Source: Pedobacter segetis (GTDB lineage Bacteria; Bacteroidota; Bacteroidia; Sphingobacteriales; Sphingobacteriaceae). From it: 64,000 nucleotides of DNA. The notes beneath the pieces are model-generated. The model did not search any database, was not told the DNA's origin, and was given only the letters and a program-made list of their open reading frames with translations. Of this stretch, positions 8,384-17,496 are shown in pieces; the first letter of the stretch is position 1; each line of letters starts with the position of its first letter. Made by a program: the position numbers and the translations under genes. The stretch is from NCBI RefSeq assembly GCF_016623585.1, contig NZ_JAEHFY010000006.1, positions 112,407 to 176,406 on the forward strand, read 5' to 3'.

Positions 8384-9385
8384 TTATTTCACAAATTTTT
8401 TATCCAGATATTGGTATAAACGATCAACCGTGGTTTGCTTTAAAGACCAATCGTTTTTTAAAGCATAGTTTTTTTGGAGAAAATTATCGGCGGCATCAAA
8501 AGTTTCAAACCTGTTAATTATTTCAATTGCCTCGCTGTAAGCCAAGTTATAGCCATTAAATAGCTCTTTGATAAAAACCATTTTATCGTTTAAGCTGATG
8601 GCCGTTTTCAAATCTGCAATTTGTTTGGTACTGCCGTTGCCATCCATATTTTTACCCAATTTTGCCGATAACATTTCGTTTAATGTCAATCTTTTTTCTT
8701 CTGCTGGTTTTGTTTCTTTTGGCATATCCATCACTTTATCAGCTAATTTTATGATAGGCTCTTCAACTGGATCAATTGTGGTTTCAGTATCTTCTTTAAA
8801 CATTTCTGGCTCAGAAGCACTCATTTCCTTTGATTTTTCAACCAAAAAAGGTTCTTCTCCAATCTCTTCCTCCTCTAAATCTTTACCTCCATTTTCAAAT
8901 GGTTTAATTATCTCCTTTTTAGATTTTTCTTCTAAAACACGCTTTTCATCTTCGCTTAAAACCCTATCAAAAACATTTTCTACTTCAATCTTTTTCTCAA
9001 AATCAAAGATCATCTCTGCGGGTTCTTCATCAAACGAAAAATCGAACATCTTTTTTTTTGTTTGCTCTTCTTTTTCCTCAATTATAGCTTCACTCCCTTT
9101 TCCGTCAACTTCATTTGCAATGGCTTCTTTTGTTTCATCGGGTTTTGGATAATGCTCTTCTAACCTAACTGCTTCTTTAGGCTCAATCAGTTTTTGTTCT
9201 AAATCTTTATTAAGGTCTAATTTTTTTAATATTTCGATATGGTCTATCAAAAAATCAGAATTTGCGGTAAATAATTCTAATTCTAACAGGCTGATTTTTT
9301 TAGCATTAGTTAAATACTGATGTTGCTCTTCAAGTTCTTGAATAATTTTACCTATTTTTTTTAGGATTTGTTCTTTATTCATCAT
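8384..9385 (-). CDS. Conserved-type acidic protein, function unknown
   Basis: A 333-residue protein of no recognised family. The N-terminal 85 residues are predicted helical (MMNKEQILKKIGKIIQELEE onward), the middle (about 85-235) is highly acidic, Glu/Lys-rich and probably disordered, and the last 100 residues look folded and helical, starting with RLTLNEMLSAKLGK and including DLKTAISLNDKMVFIKELF, then IINRFETFDAADNF. Two ordered ends joined by a long charged linker suggest a scaffold or adaptor. It has no signal peptide or membrane segment, so it is probably cytoplasmic. It lies 39 bases upstream of the GH25 gene on the same strand and could be cotranscribed. Its ATGATG start makes the exact first codon uncertain by one. 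Confidence 0.75.
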   Translation of the reverse strand: MMNKEQILKKIGKIIQELEEQHQYLTNAKKISLLELELFTANSDFLIDHIEILKKLDLNKDLEQKLIEPKEAVRLEEHYPKPDETKEAIANEVDGKGSEAIIEEKEEQTKKKMFDFSFDEEPAEMIFDFEKKIEVENVFDRVLSEDEKRVLEEKSKKEIIKPFENGGKDLEEEEIGEEPFLVEKSKEMSASEPEMFKEDTETTIDPVEEPIIKLADKVMDMPKETKPAEEKRLTLNEMLSAKLGKNMDGNGSTKQIADLKTAISLNDKMVFIKELFNGYNLAYSEAIEIINRFETFDAADNFLQKNYALKNDWSLKQTTVDRLYQYLDKKFVK

Positions 9386-9480
9386 GATAAGGAAACGTAA
9401 TTATAGGGCATTTATGTTGGTAAAACGTTCTCAAAAATAACATATAATTCTGATATTAGCCGAAAGGTTTAAGGCGATTT

Positions 9481-10053
9481 ATGTTTGGCGATAATAGGTT
9501 AAGAAGAAGAAGCGAATTTGGAGGAAGCATTGAGGTGGTTTGCGGATCGATGTTTTCTGGTAAAACAGAAGAACTTTTGCGCAGGTTAAAAAGGGCCGAG
9601 ATTGCCAAACTACAAGTAGAAATCTTTAAACCAAAAACCGATACTAGGTATGACGAAACCGCCGTGGTTTCCCATGATCTAAACTCTGTACACTCTACCC
9701 CTGTTGATCATTCTTCTGCCATTTTGCTTTACGGTAGCAACGCACAGGTTGTTGGTATAGATGAAGCCCAGTTTTTTGATGAAGAATTGCCAGACGTTTG
9801 TGTTAAACTAGCCAATAAAGGCATAAGGGTAATAATTGCTGGTTTAGACATGGATTTTGAAGGAAAACCTTTTGGCCCTATGCCTGCCTTAATGGCCATT
9901 GCCGAGGATGTTACAAAAGTACACGCCGTTTGCATGAAATGTGGTAACGCTGCCCTATTTAGTTACCGGTTGGTAGAAAATAAAAACCAAGTGATGTTGG
10001 GCGAAAAAGAAAGCTATGAACCCAGATGCAGGGTTTGTTTCAATAATGATTGA
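9481..10053 (+). CDS. tdk: Thymidine kinase
   Basis: A 190-residue type II thymidine kinase that phosphorylates thymidine to dTMP in the salvage pathway. The P-loop is [15 protein letters not shown], the Walker B-like region is [14 protein letters not shown], and the zinc-binding lasso has the pairs CMKC and CRVC; the substrate-loop region [15 protein letters not shown] is present. A short basic leader ([10 protein letters not shown]) precedes the fold. The gene is divergent from the acidic-protein gene, with a 95-base shared upstream region, and converges on the subtilase gene with only 11 bases between stops. Confidence 0.96.
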   Translation: MFGDNRLRRRSEFGGSIEVVCGSMFSGKTEELLRRLKRAEIAKLQVEIFKPKTDTRYDETAVVSHDLNSVHSTPVDHSSAILLYGSNAQVVGIDEAQFFDEELPDVCVKLANKGIRVIIAGLDMDFEGKPFGPMPALMAIAEDVTKVHAVCMKCGNAALFSYRLVENKNQVMLGEKESYEPRCRVCFNND

Positions 10054-10064
10054 TTATCAAATAA

Positions 10065-12929
10065 TTACTTCACAACCACCATTTTCATTACCTTTTCCAA
10101 CCCCTCAAAAGAGGCTCTATAAAAATAGATTCCGGTGTTTAGCTTGTTGGCATCCAAGGTAAAATTATGTGTTCCTTTTTTTAAATCGTTATTAAATAAA
10201 GTGTTGATCTTCTTCCCGGCTAGATCATAAATTTCAATGTTCAATTTCCCGTTTGAAGGTAGGTAAACATTAAAACTGCCTTTTGAACTGATCGGGTTGG
10301 GGTAATTTTGAGAAACTGAGAATTGGTTCAAAAGAACATTGGGGTTGGTTGCGGTGGTTAACTGTCCGTATTTTGTTTGTGCTGCAACGGCAGAATTTTT
10401 AAGATCGGCCAGGTTATCACCCGCTAAAAAAGCAAAGGCAACTTTTACGCTTTGGTTTGGGGCTAAGTTATAAGGCCCATAACCAGACGTGAACATGATA
10501 TCGATCCCGTCGCCGGTACCCAAAGTATTGGATTTAATCCCACTAGATAAAGTAGAGAATTTTTCTGCAGTGGTAAAATTACCATCTTCTTGAAAATCGC
10601 CAGGGATTTGATAGGACATTGGATAAAAAGCCGGTAAGGCATTTGCCGATAATAGCTTTACACCTGCATAATAAGAATTTGATGTACTGGCATAACAATA
10701 AGCCAATTTTAAACCATCATCATACCTTAATAGATTTTTTGAACCACCATTTATATCCCAATCTGTAAATAAACCTATGTAAACGTTGCTTATCGCTGAG
10801 GTATTCAAATTTGTTACCTCATATTCTGCAATGATGTATTTATCATCTGGTGCGCTTTTGTAAGCGGTCATTCTATTTTTAACGTTAACGCCAATTAAAG
10901 AACTATTTCCAAAATCATTAAAAATTGCGTTTGCATCATAATCTGCATTAGTATTTGTAACCTTTGTGATCCTTGCCACTTTCTGGAAATGATGATCGTA
11001 AGCACCGCTTAATGCCCTAGCATTGTTAGAAACCTTGGTAGGCGAGTTGCCGATCATTAAGCTGGCCTCATATAATAAATCAGAATCTTTGTAAATAAAG
11101 CCTAAACCGTTTGTAGCATCATCACCACTAAAACCTACCTTGCCTATACTAGTGCTTGTACTGTAAACTTTATTTACGGTTATGTTTTGGTAGTCTAAAT
11201 TTACGGTTGTAGTAAAATATTCTTGATCTTGATAAGAGACCGAAGCGTTATTATAACTTAATTTAAAAACTACCGGCGTATTATCCAGGGTATTAGCTTG
11301 AACAACCACTTTAAACGGGCCAATGGTTTTGGTTTGATCGGTATTTATCGGCCCTAAATTTAGGCTGGCCGTTAGTATTTTTACATTCTGACTGCTACTG
11401 CTTAAACCTACCAATATATTATCTGTATTTTGCAGAATATCTTTTAAATCAAAATAATAAGATAAAGTATCGCCAGGTGTATAAGAGCCAGAGGAGTTAC
11501 TATTGATCGTGATCTTCTGATTTTTAATTGATGGGGAGGTATTGCTTGAACTTACCGCTTTAAAAACATTCAATCGGCCTTTTCCCAATTGATCAATATA
11601 AGGGCCATTGCCAGATATACCATAAATATCGTCTGCATTTAGTCTTAAGATCTCGCCAGCTTGTATTGCTGTTAGGGTAGGGAATTTCGCCATTACAAGG
11701 GCAACTGCACTAGAAACAATTGGTGTTGCCATAGAAGTACCCGTTTTATAACCGTACATGCTTCTATTTACGGTACTGTAAATATTGGTCCCGGGGGCAG
11801 AAATAGAAACATTATATCCAAAACTAGAAGAAGGTGCCTTAACATCGTTATCTTTAACGTTAGCAACCGCAAAAACTCCTTTATAGGCAGCCGGATATTC
11901 TGGGTCTGCTGTGCCATCATTACCTGCGGCAACAACTACCAAACATCCTTTGCTCACTGCATAATTTATCACATCTTGCCCAAATGCGCCACCTCCGGGC
12001 CCTCCCCAAGAACAGCTGATAATTTTAACCCCGTGATCTACGGCGTAAACAATTCCATCGTATCCCCTATATATCGCTCTTGCATTGTCATCAGACCCAA
12101 CTTTTAAGATCATTAATTTTGCGGTTTGTGCAATACTGGCAATTCCTTTTCCATTATTGGTTACCGCAGAAGCCAAACCACTAACGTGGATGCCATGATC
12201 AACAGAATCTGATTTAGCGCCTGGATCATTATCTTCTATAATGTTGTTTGCCGTTAGGCCAACAAAATCCCAGCCTTTATTATTATCTATATAACCATCG
12301 TTATCATCATCTATCCCATTTACAGGATCGTTTGTATTAATAAAAATATTATCCGATAAATCTTCGTGGGTCAAATCTGAACCAGAATCTACGATGGCAA
12401 TCACGGTTCCATTTGCATTGGGCTGTACGTTCCAAGCTTCTTGTGCTTTAACTTGGGTTAAATAGTTTTGGGCTACTGGGAAAAATGGATCGTTAGGGTC
12501 AACAAAAGTGTGATATACAAAACTAGGTTCGGCATATTCTACCCTATCGTCTTTTAAAATCTCATTTATGGCATTTTCTACAGATAAATTATTATCGTAA
12601 CCTACTTCAAAGATCCTGTTTAAACCAGCTTTATCTATTTTCTGCTGATCTGCATAAGATTTTAATGAAACATCGCCAAACCTCAAAACAGCTCTCTGGT
12701 ATTTGATTTTAATAGTTGATGGATTTTTTTTATCGCCAGTATCAAAAGTTTTAATCCCCGAAGGGGGCATATTTTTATATTTTATGATAACCGTATTTGG
12801 CAAATAATCTTTACTGCTCAGTCCTTTTGGAAGATGATAAATACGATTATTGGGTTTAACGCCGATCCCCGTAAAAGATTGGGTTAATATTAAAATGATG
12901 AATAAATATAAATAACCCGAGCTTTTCAC
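10065..12929 (-). CDS. Secreted subtilisin-like (S8) protease with T9SS sorting domain
   Basis: A 954-residue exported serine protease. A signal peptide (about residues 1-22) is followed by a propeptide-like region to about 150, then the S8 catalytic domain with Asp in IAIVDSGSDLTHEDL, His in SVDHGIHVSGLASA and Ser in KTGTSMATPIVSSA. The usual HGTHVAG reads HGIHVSG, a mild departure. A long beta-rich middle of unknown function (about 480-870) is followed by a C-terminal type A T9SS sorting domain of about 80 residues (SQNYPNPIS, IEIYDLAGK, LNTGIYFYRASF), which directs export through the type IX system and surface attachment or release. Probably degrades external protein. It is monocistronic. 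Confidence 0.94.
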   Translation of the reverse strand: MKSSGYLYLFIILILTQSFTGIGVKPNNRIYHLPKGLSSKDYLPNTVIIKYKNMPPSGIKTFDTGDKKNPSTIKIKYQRAVLRFGDVSLKSYADQQKIDKAGLNRIFEVGYDNNLSVENAINEILKDDRVEYAEPSFVYHTFVDPNDPFFPVAQNYLTQVKAQEAWNVQPNANGTVIAIVDSGSDLTHEDLSDNIFINTNDPVNGIDDDNDGYIDNNKGWDFVGLTANNIIEDNDPGAKSDSVDHGIHVSGLASAVTNNGKGIASIAQTAKLMILKVGSDDNARAIYRGYDGIVYAVDHGVKIISCSWGGPGGGAFGQDVINYAVSKGCLVVVAAGNDGTADPEYPAAYKGVFAVANVKDNDVKAPSSSFGYNVSISAPGTNIYSTVNRSMYGYKTGTSMATPIVSSAVALVMAKFPTLTAIQAGEILRLNADDIYGISGNGPYIDQLGKGRLNVFKAVSSSNTSPSIKNQKITINSNSSGSYTPGDTLSYYFDLKDILQNTDNILVGLSSSSQNVKILTASLNLGPINTDQTKTIGPFKVVVQANTLDNTPVVFKLSYNNASVSYQDQEYFTTTVNLDYQNITVNKVYSTSTSIGKVGFSGDDATNGLGFIYKDSDLLYEASLMIGNSPTKVSNNARALSGAYDHHFQKVARITKVTNTNADYDANAIFNDFGNSSLIGVNVKNRMTAYKSAPDDKYIIAEYEVTNLNTSAISNVYIGLFTDWDINGGSKNLLRYDDGLKLAYCYASTSNSYYAGVKLLSANALPAFYPMSYQIPGDFQEDGNFTTAEKFSTLSSGIKSNTLGTGDGIDIMFTSGYGPYNLAPNQSVKVAFAFLAGDNLADLKNSAVAAQTKYGQLTTATNPNVLLNQFSVSQNYPNPISSKGSFNVYLPSNGKLNIEIYDLAGKKINTLFNNDLKKGTHNFTLDANKLNTGIYFYRASFEGLEKVMKMVVVK

Positions 12930-12983
12930 AAGATAAACTTATTAGAAATTAAATTTTTAAAGCATTAAATATAGCTAAATAAA

Positions 12984-13193
12984 TTAAATTTTATCTGCGG
13001 TATAACCAGAATCTTTAACCGCTGCAACAATTTCATGCTCATTAAGTTGATGACCTTCTACGGTTAATATTTTAACGGGCTGGGACAAATCTACTTCCCA
13101 TTTTTCTATGTTTTGCAACGCATCCATTTTAGGTTGAATTGCTGCCACACAGCCACCACATTTTAAGCTTGTTTTAAATTTTAAAGTTTCCAT
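12984..13193 (-). CDS. Small heavy-metal-associated (HMA) domain protein
   Basis: A 69-residue stand-alone HMA domain. The metal-binding CxxC is in LKCGGCVAAIQPKMD, and the ferredoxin-like beta-alpha-beta pattern is complete (KWEVDL, VAAVKDSGY). Such proteins shuttle Cu(I) or a similar soft metal to P-type ATPases. It lies downstream of copA on the same strand, separated by a 95-base repeat-bearing gap, so it is probably a copper chaperone in the same regulon. Confidence 0.88.
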   Translation of the reverse strand: METLKFKTSLKCGGCVAAIQPKMDALQNIEKWEVDLSQPVKILTVEGHQLNEHEIVAAVKDSGYTADKI

Positions 13194-13227
13194 GTTTTTT
13201 TATTTTAATTGAATGAATTGACTGATT

Positions 13228-13290
13228 ACTAATGAACTAAAACCTAATGACTAATGAACTAAAAACTGATGAACCAATGACTAATGAACT
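13228..13290. repeat. Short direct repeat between HMA gene and copA
   Basis: The word ACTAATGAACT occurs three times (13228, 13250, 13280) with spacings of 22 and 30 bases, within related low-complexity filler made of CTAATGA and GATGAAC words. The last copy overlaps the copA stop codon. It is probably slippage-derived DNA without coding content. Confidence 0.75.
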
Positions 13291-15475
13291 AACTAAACTT
13301 TAGCCTTAGGCTATTGCTTACCACACTAACAGAACTTAAGGCCATTGCCGCACCGGCAATCATTGGGTTTAGCAGAAAGCCATTTATGGGAAAAAGGAGG
13401 CCTGCAGCTAAAGGAATACCGATAATATTATAAATAAACGCCCAAAAAAGATTTTGTTTGATTATCCTAACGGTTTGCTTTGATAATTTAATTGCCTCAG
13501 TGATTTTATCCAAATCTGAAGAAATTAATGTGATTTTTGCTACATCAATGGCAATATCAGAACCCTTTCCCATTGCAATGGAAACATCGGCCCTGGCCAA
13601 AGCCTGCGAATCGTTGATACCATCGCCAACCATGGCAACCTTTTTCCTCTCAGATTGAAGTTTTTTGACGAAATTCTCTTTATCGCTTGGCATAGAATCA
13701 AATTGATAATGTTCTATACCAACATTTTCTGCTACTGCTTTTGCTGTATTTTCACTATCGCCTGTGAGCATATAAACTTCAATACCTAGATCATGAAGAT
13801 TTTTAATAGCCGTTTTAGAGTTGACCTTAATTTTATCGGCTATCCCTATAATGGCGATCAATTCTTTATCGGTTGAGAAATAAATGATTGTATTGTTATT
13901 AAGATTATCGTTTTGCTCCCTCGGGGTATCTATTTTTAAATCATCCATCAATCTATGGCTTCCCACATAATAGGTTTTATCATTAAAATCAGCTTTAACC
14001 CCTTTGCCCGTTAGGCTCTCAAAGTTTTTGATATAGATGTTCTCGATATTTTGACTATTCAAATCTTTTATAATTGCATCGGCCAATGGATGTTCTGATC
14101 TAGACTCCAAACTTTTTAATATGCTTTTTAATAGCGGATCATCGTTAAACCAAGTTTGATCATCAACGGTTGGTTTTCCTTCTGTTATAGTTCCCGTTTT
14201 ATCCAAAATTATAGCATTTATGTTTTTGGCTTGTTCTAGGCTTTCTGCGTCTTTTATTAAAATCCCTTTAGAAGCACCCTTGCCTACGCCCACCATAATT
14301 GCGGTTGGAGTGGCTAAACCTAAAGCACAAGGGCAAGCAATAACCAAAACCGTTACCATAGCCAGTAAACCGTGGCTTACGGCATTTTCATTGGCAAATA
14401 TTATCCAAACAAAAAAAGTAACGATTGATAAAATTAAAACCACAGGTACAAATATCCCAGCGATCTTATCTACCAATTTTTGAACTGGTGCTTTAGAACC
14501 TTGAGCTTGTTGCACCATTTTAATGATATTTGCCAAGAGCGTATCGGCACCTACTTTTTCTGCTTTAAAAACAAAGCTCCCTTTTTGGTTGATCGTACCT
14601 GCATAAACTTTTGAGCCTATCGTTTTCTCCGTTGCTAAAGGTTCTCCATTGATCATAGATTCATCTACATAAGAACTTCCTTCTGTAACCAAGCCATCAA
14701 TTGCGATTTTTTCTCCCGATTTTACCAAAACCAGATCTCCAATTTTAGCTTCTTCAATATTTTTGGAGATTTCTTTTCCATCAACTAAAACAGTGATGGT
14801 TTTTGGCTGCAAACCAATCAGTTTTTTTATGGCAGATGAGGTGTTAGATTTTGCGCTTTCTTCTAAAAGCTTGCCAACCATTACAAATAAAATAACCACT
14901 GCCGCTGTCTCAAAATAAACGTGAGGTGTAATCCCCTTAGAAAGCCAATAATTAGGGAAAAAAGTATTGAAAACACTAAACAACCAAGCGATACCGGTAC
15001 TTAAAGCAACCAAGGTATCCATATTTGCATTGCCATGCTTTGCTTGTTTATAAGCATTTATAAAAAACGAACGCCCAAATAAAAACACAACAGGGGCACT
15101 CAGCAAAAGCATGATAAAGTTCGAATAAGGTGTATCCATAAAAAACATTGCGATGGCTACCAATGGAACGGTAAAAATTGCAGCCCATATTAAATTGGAT
15201 CTTAATTTCTTATAATTATTGATTTGGATTTCTTCTTGCTCTTGCTTGGCATTCATCTCGTCTATCAACAGATCGTAACCTATGGAAACTACGGCCTTCT
15301 TAAACTTCTCTGGCGAGGTTTCGTTTTCATCATAAACAACCTTCAAAGATTGATTGGCATAATTTACATCGGCTTGCTTTACGCCCTCTAAACTTTGCAC
15401 CAATTTTTGTACGCTTATGGCACAAGATGCGCAAGACATATCTGTTACCGGGAAAGTTTTCTCTTTAGTGGCCAT
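13289..15475 (-). CDS. copA: Copper-translocating P1B-type ATPase
   Basis: A 728-residue heavy-metal P-type ATPase that exports Cu(I) across the inner membrane. One N-terminal HMA domain carries the metal site in MSCASCAISVQ. The membrane metal site is ACPCALGLATP, the phosphorylated aspartate is in DKTGTITEG, the nucleotide domain has the HP dipeptide in SEHPLADAI, and the hinge motif is MVGDGINDSQALARADVSIA. The CPC motif with the later membrane residues (NPMIAGAAMALSSVSVVSNS) marks the Cu+ subgroup. It sits between the HMA chaperone and the AraC regulator, all on the minus strand, forming a copper-efflux module. Confidence 0.95.
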   Translation of the reverse strand: MATKEKTFPVTDMSCASCAISVQKLVQSLEGVKQADVNYANQSLKVVYDENETSPEKFKKAVVSIGYDLLIDEMNAKQEQEEIQINNYKKLRSNLIWAAIFTVPLVAIAMFFMDTPYSNFIMLLLSAPVVFLFGRSFFINAYKQAKHGNANMDTLVALSTGIAWLFSVFNTFFPNYWLSKGITPHVYFETAAVVILFVMVGKLLEESAKSNTSSAIKKLIGLQPKTITVLVDGKEISKNIEEAKIGDLVLVKSGEKIAIDGLVTEGSSYVDESMINGEPLATEKTIGSKVYAGTINQKGSFVFKAEKVGADTLLANIIKMVQQAQGSKAPVQKLVDKIAGIFVPVVLILSIVTFFVWIIFANENAVSHGLLAMVTVLVIACPCALGLATPTAIMVGVGKGASKGILIKDAESLEQAKNINAIILDKTGTITEGKPTVDDQTWFNDDPLLKSILKSLESRSEHPLADAIIKDLNSQNIENIYIKNFESLTGKGVKADFNDKTYYVGSHRLMDDLKIDTPREQNDNLNNNTIIYFSTDKELIAIIGIADKIKVNSKTAIKNLHDLGIEVYMLTGDSENTAKAVAENVGIEHYQFDSMPSDKENFVKKLQSERKKVAMVGDGINDSQALARADVSIAMGKGSDIAIDVAKITLISSDLDKITEAIKLSKQTVRIIKQNLFWAFIYNIIGIPLAAGLLFPINGFLLNPMIAGAAMALSSVSVVSNSLRLKFS

Positions 15476-15582
15476 AGCTTTAAATTATCTTCAAATTTAA
15501 AACCTAATGCTTGGTAAGTGTTATATAATTTAGAAATTGTGTTATAAGATTTTGAAAATCCTCTGAAGCTTGGCTTTAAGCA

Positions 15583-16161
15583 TCAGTCCAAGAGGCTTTC
15601 TAAAGACTTTCTTTTGCTGAAGCCTAGCTCTTTAAAATGGGAGGTGGTAAAGCCTGTTTCTTTTTTAAACTGGGCCGATAGGTGTGCCGTACTGCTAAAA
15701 CCAAATTTATAAGCAATCTCTTTTAAGCTCAACTCATTGTAAACCAGTAATTCTTTTACTTTCTCTAAACGCTGTAAAATAAAATATTTTTCTATAGAAA
15801 TGCCTTCTGTTTGTGAAAAGAGCGAACTTAATTGATGAAAATCTTGGGTAAAAAAGGAAGCCAACCAATTGGAAAGGTTTTGATGGATGACAGGTTCATC
15901 GCTTTGTAATAAAGTGATGATCTTACTTTTTATCTGATTGATCACTATTTGTTCATCCTTATTTAAAAGCTCGAAACCCAAATCATTTAAAGATTTAGAT
16001 AGAACGCCAAAATCTGGTTTGCTTGTTATAAAAGCGTTCCCCAAACCAACATCAATATATTGATAACCCAAATCTGTTAACAATCTCTTAACCGCAGAGA
16101 TACACCTGGGGCAAACCATATTTTTTATGGCTAATTGGTAACTTTCTGATTTATTGGGCAT
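15583..16161 (-). CDS. AraC-family regulator with N-terminal HMA-like domain
   Basis: A 192-residue protein that joins a small HMA-like domain to an AraC DNA-binding domain. The first 65 residues (KNMVCPRCISAVKRLLTDLG) keep the CxxC and the HMA fold pattern; the C-terminal 100 residues hold two helix-turn-helix units (LSLKEIAYKFGFSSTAHLSA, then FKKETGFTTSHFKE). It lies 107 bases upstream of copA on the same strand and probably senses copper through its CxxC to control copA and the HMA gene; metal sensing is inferred from domain and context. Its N-terminal domain resembles the HMA domain of its target pump, suggesting a shared metal. Confidence 0.88.
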   Translation of the reverse strand: MPNKSESYQLAIKNMVCPRCISAVKRLLTDLGYQYIDVGLGNAFITSKPDFGVLSKSLNDLGFELLNKDEQIVINQIKSKIITLLQSDEPVIHQNLSNWLASFFTQDFHQLSSLFSQTEGISIEKYFILQRLEKVKELLVYNELSLKEIAYKFGFSSTAHLSAQFKKETGFTTSHFKELGFSKRKSLESLLD

Positions 16162-16401
16162 AATAACAAAATTACTAATAACGCATGATTACAATATTTG
16201 CAAATTGTAATCATAATTTTTAAAAAATCGATGCAATTATCTTAAAACGCAATAAAGCTTTTAACACAATGCACACATAATACTTATCAATTTAACATAA
16301 ATTTAACATTCGATTTAAAGATTTATCAATAATAAAAACATATGGTTTAAAATTTAATAAATTCATGACAAATTGATGACAAACGGAATACTTCTTAGTG
16401 T

Positions 16402-16520
16402 TACCTTTACACCAAGTAATTCGAGGTGGTTCTCAATTACTTTTTAAATTTCCTATCGTTTAATTTAGGTTTATAATTGGTTAGTTTAAGCTCCATCCTC
16501 CCCGTTTGGAGCTTAACTGT
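16402..16520 (+). ncRNA. Candidate small structured RNA (two hairpins)
   Basis: A TACCTTTA box (16402-16409, one base off the TAnnTTTG consensus) is followed by two perfect inverted repeats: AAGTAATT (16414-16421) pairing with AATTACTT (16435-16442) and leading into a T run, and TTAAGCTCCA (16486-16495) pairing with TGGAGCTTAA (16507-16516), followed by a T-rich stretch. The loops read roughly GAGGTGGTT and TCCTCCCCG. No reading frame covers this stretch. It may be a small RNA or a leader; no known family was recognised. Confidence 0.3.
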
Positions 16521-16540
16521 TTTATAAGGTTTTTGTTTTT

Positions 16541-16840
16541 GGTACTTTTCGGGATGGTTCTCGGTGCTTTTTGGGATGTTTATTTGTAATCGATAATCTG
16601 TTCTCGGTAATCGGTAATCGGTGTTTTTTGGGATGGTTCTCGGTAATCGGTGCTTTTTGGGATGGTTCTCGGTAATCGGTGCTTTTTGGGATGTTTATTT
16701 GTAATCGGTAATCTGTTCTCGATAATCGGTAATCGGTGTTTTTTGGGATGGTTCTCGGTAATCGGTGCTTTTTGGGATGGTTATTTGTAATCGGTAATCT
16801 GTTCTCGGTAATCGGTAATCGGTGCTTTTTGGGATGGCAA
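16541..16840. repeat. Tandem repeat array 1 (GGTAATC words, plus orientation)
   Basis: About 300 bases made of two alternating modules. The short module is about 29 bases, GGGATGGTTCTCGGTAATCGG followed by TGCTTTTT; the longer one inserts TTATTTGTAATCGGTAATC and TGTTCTC before the same end. The heptamer GGTAATC occurs singly or as a tandem pair inside modules. The stretch is G/T-rich on the plus strand and has no coding signal. Confidence 0.9.
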
Positions 16841-16920
16841 TTTGTGTTCTGATAGTTGTTTACAACTAACTATTAAAACATAATTAAGAAACCTGTTGCA
16901 AATCTCTACAAATTAGAAAA

Positions 16921-17447
16921 CCGATTACAACTTCCCACAAAGCAAGAAACCGATTACCGATTACGGCCAACAAAATACTAGAGAACCGATCACAACTTCC
17001 TACAACACAAGAAACCGATTACCGATTACGGCCAACAAAATACTAGAGAACCGATCACAACTTCCCACAAAACAAGAAACCGATCACCGATTACGGCCAA
17101 CAAAACACTAAAGAACCGATCACAGCTTCCCACAAAACAAGAAACCGATTACGGCTAGCAAAACACTAGAGAACCGATCACAACTTCCCACAAAACAAGA
17201 AACCGATCACCGATTACGGCCAACAAAACACTAGAGAACCGATCACAACTTCCCACAAAACAAGAAACCGATTACGGCCAGCAAAACACTAGAGAACCGA
17301 TCACAGCTTCCCACAAAACAAGAAACCGATTACGGCCAGCAAAATACTAGAGAACCGATCACAGCTTCCCACAAAACAAGAAACCGATTACGGCTAACAA
17401 AATACTAAAGAACCGATCACAACTTCCCACAAAACAAGAAACCGATT
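16921..17447. repeat. Tandem repeat array 2, nine units of 58 or 65 bp (opposite orientation)
   Basis: Nine units begin at 16921, 16986, 17051, 17116, 17174, 17239, 17297, 17355 and 17413. Spacings are exactly 65, 65, 65, 58, 65, 58, 58 and 58 bases; the 7-base difference is one extra CCGATTA or CCGATCA word in AAACCGATTACCGATTACGG. A unit reads CCGATCACAACTTCCCACAA then AACAAGAAACCGATTACGGC then CAACAAAACACTAGAGAA. The word is the reverse complement of the GGTAATC word of array 1. The array ends about 50 bases before mqnC. Confidence 0.95.
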
Positions 17448-17484
17448 AATTTCATCGAATCAAAAACAATTAAGCAATAACACG

Positions 17485-17492
17485 TATTTTTG
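17485..17492 (+). promoter_or_regulatory. TAnnTTTG promoter box of mqnC
   Basis: TATTTTTG matches the Bacteroidota -7 consensus TAnnTTTG exactly and ends 4 bases before the ATG, so the transcript would be leaderless or nearly so. No convincing TTG -33 element was found upstream, where the DNA is the tail of repeat array 2. Confidence 0.55.
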
Positions 17493-17496
17493 TAGT

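Noticed and set aside
8568..9152. 194-codon frame antisense to the acidic protein gene
   Set aside because: It is a shadow of a Glu/Lys-rich gene: low-complexity Ser/Phe composition and no domain.
16921..17447. CRISPR array
   Set aside because: Units are 58-65 bases with no conserved repeat/spacer alternation, whole units are near-identical, and no cas genes are present.
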